Positions 53,142-63,239 of a DNA stretch of 64,000 nt are shown piece after piece. Source of the DNA: Romanomermis culicivorax (taxonomy: Eukaryota > Nematoda > Enoplea > Mermithida > Mermithidae); contig CAWUHX010000039.1 of assembly GCA_963922205.1 (NCBI GenBank), forward strand, positions 248,001-312,000, given 5' to 3'. Both the position numbers and the translations under genes were made by a program. Each line of letters starts with the position of its first letter. Position 1 is the first letter of the stretch. The notes under the pieces were generated by a model. That model made no database searches. It was given only the letters and a program-made list of their open reading frames with translations, and had not been told where the DNA came from.

Positions 53142-54635
53142 TTGTCAAATCAAGAAGATCACGTTTTGGTTGAAAATAGAGAAGCAATGGCACGACAAGA
53201 AAATCGTTTTCGGTTTAAGAATAATGCGAGAGATTCTCAGATTCAATCGAACGGTCCCCAAGAGCCCAACAGGATGGGAGGTCGCCCATATTGCGCAATA
53301 AATACCAACTTTAACTGTGGCCGCTCATCAGGAAGGTCCTCAGATGGTGTCGTTTCTTGTTTTAAATGTGGTAGAAGTGGGCATTATTCTTCTACTTGCC
53401 CTATGCTCGAACGAAATCAACATTCCAGATTTTCGAGTTCCCTGCGTAGCACGTGGCGTGAGGGACCGCCCCGAGTGTCAATGCCAGCCCGAGGCGTTTC
53501 AAACCCTAGGAGTCCAGGAGATGCCCTTTCTGGAACCCGAGGAGTCAATAGTCAGCTTTTTATTGCCGAGGCTAATGGGCCCAACGTGTCAGAATTTAAT
53601 CCTGACACCATCGCAGAACAGTCCGATCCCTGGAACTGCGATGATTTCGATCTGTATGGAAATTCCAATGTGAGGCCTCAGGCACATGTTTTTATGGCCC
53701 GATATGATGAATTTTATTTTGGAACCGGACACTCCACATTGGTGAGTAGTGGGACAGGATCTGAAGAAATTAGCGATAACCCCACTATTGCCTCCCATGG
53801 GTATACTGGCAATTATTATGAAGTCCCAGAACATTTAGAAAATGGTTATTTAGAAATTGATTTTGATGAAACTTCTGATTCCGACTATGATGAAGACAGA
53901 CGGCGCCATCAGCAATTTGGAAATTCTGGGCAAGTCGAATCAGTTAATGTTTTCATGAATACGGCTCAGACTGGAGGTCATAATTCCCACCGTCCCTCTG
54001 GAAGCGGCCCCATGGGTGAAGTTTATTTTATTTTTGATGGGCCTGCTGCAGCCAGTATTTGTAATTTATTTGATATTTTGAATTTTATGCATATGCACGA
54101 ATTTGTAAGCCAGTCACGACGAGGAGTGATCGCTAGACAAGGACCCCTGGAATTTACGACAGAAGGATGGATCAATAAGTCGATACCATGGATCGTTCGG
54201 AGGCCCGAAGTCACCTCCCCAGAAGATCCCATGCGACATCAGTCAGCTCAAACTGACTCAAGAACGGATCCAGGAAGGCCAGAAGATTTACAATTTCAAT
54301 TTAGAGCAGAAGCAGTTCAAAGAAGCAGAAAATGTGCCAGAAGAAGAGTTCCTCAACACCATTTCCAACGAATTCTTAGAAATTTCGTCTCACTTACCTC
54401 TTCTTATTTTTTGTTCGCCGCCGTGTTGTTACTTTTCTTTGTTGTCGGCTATTCCTTCGGCGAACCTTTCTACCAATGTGGCGCTTCACGAGGCGGTCGT
54501 GCCTTGATGGTCCCGAAAACGATGCAATGCCGCCCTCCGCCACTGATCAAAGCTGAAAAACACGAAATAAAGTTGCATATTTGGTCCACGAATGGACATT
54601 TGAATCAAATTATAGCCGTTCGCTGCGTTTTATGA
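53142..54635 (+). pseudogene. gag: gag remnant (zinc knuckle) running into the glycoprotein leader
   Basis: A 497-residue open frame. The first ~70 residues are polar, followed by one CCHC zinc knuckle, CFKCGRSGHYSSTC (about residues 72-85), the nucleocapsid hallmark that binds genomic RNA. No capsid-like helical domain precedes it: only ~215 bp separate the LTR and the ATG, so MA/CA is missing or has moved. A ~300-residue acidic, low-complexity middle follows. Near residues 416-439 comes a strongly hydrophobic stretch (SSYFLFAAVLLLFFVVGYSF) after an arginine-rich segment, which looks like the signal peptide of the glycoprotein; a Cys-containing mature N-terminus follows. ATG 54231 could start that protein separately. 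The frame closes at TGA 54633, in what is probably still the glycoprotein. Confidence 0.75.
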
Positions 54636-54722
54636 AACCGAACCGTTTGTACGAACACAGGAGTTTTTGGATCACGAGGAGTTGTATCCGATACCACTTT
54701 GTAGAACATTGTCACTCCAGGT

Positions 54723-57700
54723 TTGTGCAGACAAGTCTGGTCTGATAAAAGCTATATGGGACGCAATTTAGCAGAAATTCAACCTGGAATTTGGACCACA
54801 AATCAGACGTTGCAAGTAGAATTCAAGTGGTGCTGCAAAGATACTTGTCGATCAGTCCAGAATTTACTCATGGAAGTTGGGACAATAGCAGCTGTTGATC
54901 ACAAAGTAACTATTAGTGATCTTGGAGACACTGGTGGTTGCCCTCCCGTTGCTGGACAATGTTTGAACGCTGGAGGAACGATCATTTGGAATGCCACCAC
55001 CTTCGAAAATTATTGTCCATTGGCTCTAGTAGGAAATTTCACAGGACACATCCTACAAGATCATGTGATAGTGGAAGAAGTTCAAGGAGCTTTTCAGCTC
55101 TCTGCGACAATTTCTACGTGTCATTTACAAAACGCTTATTCCACTGAGCAAGGACCTATTCTGCAGTTCGAAGAAGATGTTCATCAACTTTTGGCCGAAC
55201 GAGAAACATCAAATATCAATCCTGGATCACTCGAAAAAGATCCTATGAATTCGAAATTTCAGTTTTTATACGACAAAATGATCGAGCAAGAAAGTCGAAT
55301 TTTCCAAACTATTTGGACCGAATTATGCCATTCTTCAAAACAACATTTAGTGATGATTTGGCAACTTTTGAAACTCGATCCGACTCTAGGAGCCAGAGCT
55401 TTACTTATGCGAAATGATATTATCGCCTCCTTTGCCGGTCAAGCTCTCATGGTTTGGGAATGCGAAAGAATCGTACCAGATCATATATTTTGGGACTACC
55501 AAGTTAATCAAACCTGCTACGCCTATTTGCCAATTTCATTCCAAAATCACACACTTTTTGTGGTTCCCGGAATGAAGGATGTGATTGGAACATCGCCTGT
55601 CGTAGATTGCAATCACCATGTGGTTGGTATCTATCACGAAACAGGAACTGGATGGAGAACATCTACTGGCCCAGTACACGTTGCAACGATCCCTTACGGT
55701 ATCCAGTGGCAAGGCAGAACTAAATTGCAAACTTTCAACACGCCTTCCTATTTTCGTGATCAACAAGCTGGCGTTTTACACACTTTTGGCCTTATGAGAA
55801 GCTATTTTTCCAAAATTTCGATCATTGAGAGCGCTTTGAACCGACTCACACGATATACAGCAGAACTATCATTGGATCCGACTGTGGTGTATCAGACTTT
55901 GGCTGGTACAGGGAAGATGGTAGCAGAAATTACGGAAGGAGCTGCCAACTCGTTGGAACATATCAGCACTACAGGCATGAAGAATTTGGTCACTACTACG
56001 GATTATTTGATTTCTGGCCCCCTACAACTCATCTTTAATATGCTCATTGTCCTAGTAGTCCTAATCGTTTTACTCTTGATAGGATATTTCGTTTTTCGTT
56101 ATTATCTCAAAGCAAGAATTGGGAAATGTTTTGGTCGCCGCCGAAAAGATGATCATGAACCAATTGTTCGATTTTCCGATTTGCAAGAAACGGAAAGAGG
56201 AAATGAAGAACAAATGCGAAACGAACATGCAGACCCCACAGCATCTGAAGTAGCTTATTCTACCATGTTGAAGAAAGCTTTTTCACCTTGGCTAAGTCGC
56301 AAAACTTCATTAAAAGACGAATCTTCGACCTCGAACTGCAGTATAAGACTCAGCACCCAACCAACTCAAGATCGATGCCCCACCATTGATGTATGGTTGA
56401 ACGAAGACGTAGAAGAACCCATAACTACATTAGTCGACAGTGGTTCAGATATCTCCCTTATTGGTTACAACTTAGCGATAAAAAGAGGATTTCAAATACT
56501 CCCTCCGATGATCAAAAATTACAAGGTTTTTAATAGTCAAACTGCAGAAGTTACGGCTTCTTGTTGGGTTAGAATCTCGCTTACAGTGGAGCAAAATTTG
56601 TCGTCACCGCCCGAGTTTCTTGGAGTACATGTAGTCAAGAATTCCACCTATGATTTACTATTGGGAACTGATTTCTTACGACGATTCGCAAAAACTGAGC
56701 TACATTGGAAAGCCGCCCGTATCGATTTTGGTTCAATCACCGTACCCATGAAGAATCCGAAAATTTTCCTACCCGACACCACCCGAGGAATAGTGGTCCT
56801 GGCCGAGACAGTAGTCATTCCACCCCGAACTATTAATTTTGTGGATGCCCAGCTAGAAATGCCTTATACCCGATTGAATTCGTTGATTTTTGAACCGTTG
56901 TCGAAATTTGTACTCCGTTTTCACCTACAAGTCGCCTCTAGTTTAGTCAAACCCGACAATGGACTTATTCCAGTCAGCATTCTCAATACTACGGAAAGCC
57001 CTATCACCCTTTATCAAGGAATCAAAATTGGAAAAGTTCGAGCCTATCAGAATTTGTATTCTGATCAACCAACATCCTGCCATCAAAAAGTTTGTTCATC
57101 TCAAGATTTTTGCGAAAAGAATGAAGAAGAAAAAGCCGAGATTTTGCTAGCAAATCCTGAACTTCAGAGTGATATAAAAGAAGCTCACCTGACCGATCTC
57201 CAACGTCGCCAATTTTTCGGTCTCCTGGCCCGCTTTTCGACCTTGTTCGCCACCGACACCGATCTTGGACGAACCACTTTGGTCGAACATCGAATCAAAA
57301 CCGGCGACAACATCCCCGTCCGACAAATTCCATATCGAGCACCTTATAAACAAAAAGAACAAATAAACGAGGAAGTTCAGAAAATGTTGGACAAAGGAGT
57401 TATCACTCCATCTCAAAGTCCATGGGCCAGCCCAGTTGTCTTAGTGCCTAAGAAGACAGGAGGATTTCGTTTTTGTATCGATTATAGGAAACTGAATGCC
57501 GTTACCAAAAAGGATAGTTATCCATTACCTAGAATTGGTGATATTTTTGATGCTGTTCAAGGAGCTACTCTATTCTCCACTTTAGATCAAGCTTGGGGCT
57601 ATTGGCAGATACCAGTTGCTCAAAAGGATAAAGAGAAAACAGCCTTTATTACCTATAATGGCCTTTACCAATTTGACGTTGTCCCTTTTGGTCTTTGCAA

Positions 57701-58004
57701 CGCTCCTGCGACTTTTCAACGATTAATGGACCTCGTTTTGAGCGGGCTCCAGTGGTCGACTTGTCTTGTTTATCTCGACGACGTTTTGATCTTCGGCCGA
57801 ACGTTCGACGAACACCAATCGCGGCTGGACGAAGTCTTTCAACGTTTGCAGGCCGCCGGTTTAAAACTTCGCCTGGAAAAATGTCACTTTCTAAAATCGA
57901 AAATTGCTTACTTAGGACATGAAATCTCAGCGCAAGGAATAAAACCAGATGAAAACAAAGTTAGCAGCGTGAAGAACTTTACACCACCAACGAATATTGA
58001 TTAA
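54723..58004 (+). pseudogene. Membrane glycoprotein fused in frame to protease and reverse transcriptase
   Basis: A 1,093-residue frame. Residues 1-435 look like a viral class surface glycoprotein ectodomain: many Cys, at least five N-glycosylation sequons (NQT, NAT, NFT, NQT, NHT), then a transmembrane segment (LIFNMLIVLVVLIVLLLIGY, 436-459) and a basic cytoplasmic tail. It does not look like the baculovirus-F-type envelope of errantiviruses; the Cys/Trp pattern suggests glycoproteins of chuvirus-like negative-strand RNA viruses, which I cannot confirm. The same frame continues into a retropepsin (LVDSGSDISLIG, catalytic Asp at residue 572; DLLLGTDFLRRF) and RT (VITPSQSPWASPVVLVPKK; catalytic YLDDVLIFG at about 1017). 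Between 54635 and about 54770 the glycoprotein frame is disturbed (stops at 54633 and 54705; the open frame shifts for ~130 bp). TAA at 58002 interrupts pol. Confidence 0.82.
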
Positions 58005-58016
58005 CTACGCAGCTTT

Positions 58017-59498
58017 TTGGGCTTAGCAAGCTACTATAGACGTTTTATACAAGATTTCGCGAAAATTGCCTATCCCTTACATTTTCTACTGAAGAAAGCT
58101 CAGAAATATGAATGGACGAACGCCTGCCAACAAGCTTTTGACACATTGAAAGAAAAATTAACGACTGCGCCACTTTTGATTCATCCGAATTTTCATGCAC
58201 CTTTTATCCTATATACAGACGCTTCTAATGAAGGATTAGGCGCCGTTCTATCTCAAAAAACAGAAGAAGGAGAGAAACCTATCGCTTATGCCAGCAGAAG
58301 GTTAACGAAAGCAGAGAAAAACTACGCAATTACGGAACAGGAAGCTTTAGCCGTAGTTTGGGCAGTAAAATATTTTCGCCACTATTTGTATCAGCAGCGC
58401 GTCACTGTTTTTACGGATCATTCAGCCTTGCAAAGCGTTTTTTCAAAACCAAACCCTTCCGGTCGTATAGCTAGATGGGGACTAGCATTACAAGAATTTC
58501 AAGAACTTAACATCAAACATCGCGCCGGAAAAGTCAACAAAAATGCAGACGCTCTTTCAAGAAACCCAGTACGTGAAGAAAACGACAAGAAAGGCGTAAA
58601 ATTTCACATAAACGCGATTACACGCTCACAAACTTGTAAAAACAAGCCAAAAGACTCAACCTCCATTATAGCAGAAGCAGGTTCCGAAAAAACATCGACT
58701 ATAGCAAGAACTAGTCTGGATGAAACTCAAACTACACGCTCAAAAACGCCTGATAACTTCTTTCCAATTCAGGAAGACGCGAATTTTGAAGAACTTCCAA
58801 CTATAGGAAGAACTACTTTCGAGAAAACGCGAACTATAGTCACGGGAAAGGAAGAGAACGAGTTCAACGTGAGTAATATGAACGACTTTCATAAAGCACA
58901 AAGAAGTGATCAATTTTGTAGTCAACTAATAGCTTATTTACAGTCTGACTACCTGCCTGAAGATCTTAAGCAAGCCAAGAAAATTGTTTCACTAGCATCC
59001 CAATTTACGATAAAAGACGAAATTCTATATTATTTGGGTGATGCAGACGAAAACGAACTAAAATTAGAAGTTCCAGTTTCGAAGAAAGAAGAAATTTTAG
59101 AAGCTTGCCATGATGACGTTTTTTCTGGACATTTTGGTTTTACAAAAACATTGGCAAAAATTCGCCTACGTTACCATTGGCCTACAGTATACCGCGACGT
59201 ACGAGAACATTGCTTAAATTGTATCAGTTGCAGTATGAGAAAAACATCTACAAAAAGAAATCGCGCCGCTCTTATGCCTATACCAGTCACAGGTCCATTT
59301 GACAGAGTGGCTATGGACATTTTAGGTCCTTTGCCTATAAGCGAAAATGGAAATAAATACGTCATTGTATTCAGCGAATATTTAACGAAATATGTGACGG
59401 CAGTAGCTCTACCAGAAACTACGACAAAAAGTTGCTCAAGCTTTTATGACAGAAATAGTGCTACGTTTTGGCGCACCACTAACGTTACTTTCAGATAG
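58017..59498 (+). pseudogene. pol: pol: RNase H and N-terminal half of integrase
   Basis: In the same frame as the preceding ORF; only TAA 58002-58004 separates them, in the otherwise conserved junction before RSFLGLASYYRRFI. RNase H follows: FILYTDASNEGLGAVLSQK, EQEALAVVWAVKYFRHYLY, VFTDHSALQ, and NKNADALSR at the end. After a Ser/Thr-rich linker with a repeated TIARTSxxxTQT-like phrase comes the integrase zinc domain (HDDVFSGHFGFTKTLAKIRL..., CLNCISC, an H-x-H plus CxxC pattern), then the first catalytic Asp in AMDILGPLP. The frame is lost at the A5 run near 59430, so the last ~20 residues are out of frame. Confidence 0.9.
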
Positions 59499-60252
59499 AG
59501 GAGCAAATTTCTTATCTGATCTAATGTTACGCATTTGTGAAATATGTGCAACGAGAAAAATAAACATGAGTCCCTACCACCCACAAACAGACGGACTAGT
59601 GGAGAGATTCAATAAAACGTTGGCTACAATTATCTCGATGTACATCAATAAAAAACACAACGATTGGGATTCTTATCTGCCCTACGCATGTTTTGCATAT
59701 AACACGGCCACACAAAAGTCAACAAAGTACTCACCGTTTTTTCTTCTTTTTGGCCACCATCCAAATTTGCCGATTGACGCCGCTCTTCATTTTTCGCTGG
59801 CTTTTTATCGAATCGATGTTGATGATTACGGCGACAACATCCAACGTCTTTTGTCTGATGCCTGGCAATCCGCCAAAAAAAACATAAAAATTGCACAGAA
59901 TGCTCAGAAAAGTGCATACGATAAAAAAGAACATGGAGAAGAATTCGCAATAGGAGAAGAAGTTTTTAAATATAGTCCAGTGGTGAAGCCCAAACACTCA
60001 CCTAAATTTACTTTTCCATGGACAGGACCCTACGTCATCATTGAAAAGAAACATCCGACATATTTACTGCAATTGAAAGAAAATCCGAGCCGCCCGTATG
60101 AAAAAATACATTTCAATATGTTGAAGAAGAAAAAAAACAGACGACCATTTGTCCATGATTCAGACTTCAATTGTATCATCAGACCAGTCTCCAGAATTCT
60201 TATCTACGTGTTTGTCCATGTGAAGAAAGAAAAAAGAGGAAAAAATAGATAA
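59446..60252 (+). pseudogene. pol: pol: integrase core continuation and C-terminal domain
   Basis: This is +1 relative to the previous frame, picking up integrase in register. LLSDRGANFLSDL gives the second catalytic Asp and GLVERFNKT the catalytic Glu, completing D,D-35-E. YLPYACFAYNTATQKSTKYS and PFFLLFG follow, as in Gypsy integrases. The C-terminal domain reads FTFPWTGPYVIIEK and YLLQLKENPSRPYEKIHF, a GPY/F-like module. The ORF ends in a Lys-rich tail. No envelope ORF follows integrase, unlike the usual errantivirus layout. Confidence 0.9.
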
Positions 60253-61743
60253 ATACTTGTATATAACATATATTATTTATTGAGAAGGCTCATTTTTATT
60301 CTTTTATTCACTTGTGTACTCCACCGCCTAAATGTTTTTATATTCTTTCATCAAAGCATTTTCCTATATATTCTTTTTTGGTAAATTGTTATTTGTGTAC
60401 TCATTTATACTCTGCTATTAACTAATTTTTACACCTGAAGAATCCAAGGTTATACTTAGAATTTAAGCGAAATTGCGCCTCCCGTATCTCACGAATCTCT
60501 GCGACATATAGAAGAATTGATCACCGGTCAAAAACATTCAAAAACTTCTCGATTAGGCGATGCTTTGCAACAACCACCCCATTTGTTGCCGAAGAGAATC
60601 GAAAATTCGTCCAAATAACAACCGGAACGCCGAATATTTTCAAACCAAAACCGCCACCATCAAGGAGCAATGCCTCAGGAGGTAATGTCCCAATGATTCC
60701 TCCTCACACCCGTGTAACGACGAATGAACATTATTTGATCAATCCAATGCCTGAATCTTTCTTGCAATCAGTTATACCCTCGTCGACGCAAAATACACGA
60801 TTGAACGTTTCCAGTTTAATGATGGCTATTGTCAAATGTTCCCGATCCGATTAATAATAGCTTAATCAAAGTCGCACCGACTCCCGCAGTTGCCCTACGA
60901 TTGCCTCCCAAGTTCCCTCAACATCATCTGTGGATAAAATCAACCTCGAGGGGCCCAAAATCACTTCATCAAATTTCAACCTACAATTTATCCCCGGGAG
61001 CCATTTACGGAATCGATAGCCGCTTTCATTGTCTGCCATATGCCGCCTTATCATACCGAAATGATGCCCGCCGTTAAAAAAAAAAAAAAAAAAAAAAGTT
61101 GCCGAACATCGACGCATTTACTTATGAATCCCATTGTGACGCGATCCCCGGTTGTTACCCGAACAAATTGATGCCCTAATGGCCAAATTCTATAATATAC
61201 TTACGAGAGCCGCATCGTTCGTCATTCTCGTCTCCAAATTGTCGTCTCAAAATCATTGTCGCCGTCAATTAATTCGCCGTCGTCACTTTGTTCTAAATTT
61301 TTGTCGCCCCGTCATCAAATCGTCGCCAATTTTGTCGTATCCGTCGTCCTTTTCGTTGAATTTTCGTCGATTTTTGTCCATTTTACATCGTATATATATG
61401 AAAAAGAAAGCAACTGAAAACACCGTCTTAAATTTTGGTTGTTCATAAATTCGTAAAATTTAAATCTATGTAAAATGGGAAAGTTATAAAACAGAACAGG
61501 AAAAATCATAAAGAAAAACCCGAACGTAAAATTGGAGAAAATGGAAGACAAAAAAAGAAGCGAAGAAAATTATAACGAGAAAATCTGAGGATTGGAAGAA
61601 AAGAACGAAGAACAAATTTTATCATCATAAAACACTTACCCGAACAATCTGCCCTCGATTTAGCCGCCGATTCCCCCGCCGATTCGCCGTCCAAATCTTG
61701 CCCAACGAGGCTGGGGGCAGCCTTTTCATCAGCGCCGGAAGAA
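60253..61743 (+). other. 3' region of the LTR element, coding-like remnant and low complexity
   Basis: Between about 60480 and 61075 two overlapping frames are Pro-rich and look once-coding (VPDPINNSLIKVAPTPAVAL, then LRLPPKFPQHHLW), with stops between them; I do not recognise the product. An A22 run lies at 61076-61097. From 61200 to 61400 the sequence is TCGTC/GTCGC-rich. A purine-rich tract at 61490-61615 precedes the 3' LTR; the purines directly abutting the LTR (ggaagaa) are few for a polypurine tract. Confidence 0.5.
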
Positions 61744-62364
61744 TGTGGGAGCGCGCTAAAAATCAATAATTAAGAAACCTACAGTAAACGGCGACGCTCT
61801 CACAATCACACACACGCCAGGCAAACCTACGTTATCCAATCTTGCTGCAGGCATCGTGTCAAGACTCTTTGATTACGCAATCTAACTTTTTTATTTTCAT
61901 ACGACTACGCTTATTAAGATTATGATCTAAGATTCTATGAAACTATGACGTCAATGCTTAGTTTTTATGTCTTTTTTTTTATGTCTTTTTATTTATATAA
62001 ATATGTTGGTTTTGTATGTTAAAATCACTTCAACATTTTATCAATAAATTCGGCTTGACTGCTTTCTCTGCTCTTTACCATCGTTGTAGGGTCGCTGGAT
62101 AAATCGTCGATTGTTCCGTCCGGCTTTTGCGATTGTTGGAACCTGGAAGAAATATATTTTCGTTTCGAGACTAAGATTTTCCTTTTAATTACCTTGGCGT
62201 TTTCCCAAATCGTCGCCGTTGCCGCCCATCCTTTGACGTTTTCGCTGACGATTCTGAAGAAGAAAGAATAAATCAAGAACGTTTTAGTATTCAGTCCGAT
62301 CTGCAGGTTATTCAGCTACAGTAACCTGTATTTTCCATTGACCCAAAAATTGACAAACCTTACA
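61744..62364 (+). repeat. 3' LTR, 621 bp
   Basis: Nearly identical to 52308-52926; visible changes are gta/ata in the TTTTCxTACG phrase, a longer T run, cgtcg/cgttg, and ataca/atata. TGACGTCA is at 61946-61953. Confidence 0.93.
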
Positions 62365-62368
62365 GTTG

Positions 62369-62451
62369 TACTACAAGGAAGTGGATGCAAATTTACGCAG
62401 AGAGGCGCGTATAAACAACCATGCTGAAAATCGAAAAAAAACGTACTATGC
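62369..62451 (-). mobile_element. 5' end of the L1/Tx1 LINE, beyond the nested insertion
   Basis: 83 bp of LINE 5' UTR lie between the right GTTG of the LTR element and the 17-bp LINE duplication starting at 62452. It shows that the LINE is full-length and that the LTR element is the younger insertion. Confidence 0.8.
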
Positions 62452-62630
62452 CCCGAGAGGCAGTTTATATTAAGTTGGAAATTCTTCAGAAAAAGTAGGG
62501 TCCACAAAAAACTGATTGCTTCTGCAATTTTGGGAATTGGATGAAACAATTTTCCGGAAGATAGTTTAGATCTTTGGATGACATTTACATAAAAAATGGT
62601 CAAAATCTGAGATGGTCGAGCGGATATGAT
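62452..62630 (+). repeat. Inverted-repeat arm B, right piece, with LINE TSD
   Basis: cccgagaggcagtttat (62452-62468), then ttggaaattcttcagaaaaagtagggtccac and gagatggtcgagcg, matching the reverse complement of 44115-44330. Confidence 0.75.
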
Positions 62631-62880
62631 TATCAAAATTGGACCACTTGCGTGGAATAACCCGATGAGTTGATATAAGATAATGCGAAATTTTTATAGC
62701 GTTAAATCTGACTATTATATTTGTAGAATTTTTAAAGTTGATCATTAATTTGAACTGTGTTAGTTTTGCTCTATTTTCTTAGTGTCTTTTCAAATACTAG
62801 TATCTAAGAACATAATTTTTTAAAGTAAACTTTGAAAAACAATAATTACTGTAGTTTTCACAGTTTTTTTGTCTCACCGC
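62631..62880. other. Intergenic, no gene seen
   Basis: AT-rich, no coding signal. Confidence 0.4.
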
Positions 62881-63015
62881 CAGTGTTGCCGGGGTTTTTC
62901 CCCAAGTCTAGGGGTTTTTCGAGGACGTTGAGGTTTTTCTAAGGGGGTTTTTTGTTTCAGGGTTTTTAGGTGTTTTTTATTTTTATTTTTGAGGTTTTGG
63001 GGGTTTTTCAACGAA
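62881..63015 (+). repeat. hAT-like end with GGGGTTTTT repeats
   Basis: CAGTGTTGCCGG at 62881 is followed by about eight GGGGTTTTTC/GGTTTTT-type words. The layout matches the ends of the elements at 9925 and 30377. The other end was not found. Confidence 0.5.
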
Positions 63016-63239
63016 TTGGCTTGTTTGAATTTTGTGTGGTAAAAGAAAAAAAGCGTGATGAAATTGAAAAAATGAAAACTGAAATGAATATTGATTGAAT
63101 AGTGTGGCCAGTTTGTATAATTTACAATTGAGTTAGCATGTTCTTGGCTTAATTACCGAATTTTGGCTTTTGGTGCAGCGTGTTTTTTCCAAAAAATTTC
63201 CCTAAAGTAAATAAAATTGAATGAATTATTGAATTTAGG

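Larger units (their letters stand above)
52308..62364 (+). mobile_element. Full-length Ty3/Gypsy-class retrovirus-like element, 10.06 kb
   Basis: Bounded by LTRs 52308-52926 and 61744-62364 and by an exact GTTG duplication (52304-52307 and 62365-62368). Order inside: PBS-like site, zinc-knuckle gag remnant, glycoprotein, protease, RT, RNase H, integrase, and a 1.5-kb 3' region. The LTRs differ by about three substitutions and one short T-run indel, so the insertion is recent. No capsid or matrix region is recognisable, and coding is interrupted at several points. It lies in the 5' UTR of the LINE. Confidence 0.93.
47453..62451 (-). mobile_element. L1/Tx1-clade LINE, 4.9 kb, split by the LTR element
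   Basis: On the minus strand the element starts at 62451, is interrupted between 62369 and 52307 by the Gypsy-class insertion, and ends at 47453 in an A-rich tail (T-rich here, 47453-47490). Without the insertion it measures about 4.94 kb: a ~160-bp 5' UTR, ORF1 (51712-52227), ORF2 (47607-51382) and a short 3' UTR. The 17-bp duplication and A-rich tail are signs of target-primed reverse transcription. Only homopolymer frameshifts break ORF2. Confidence 0.9.

Noticed and set aside
53317..53673. 118-residue ORF in an alternative frame overlapping gag
   Set aside because: The zinc knuckle and flanking composition support the 53142 frame; the overlap has no domain.
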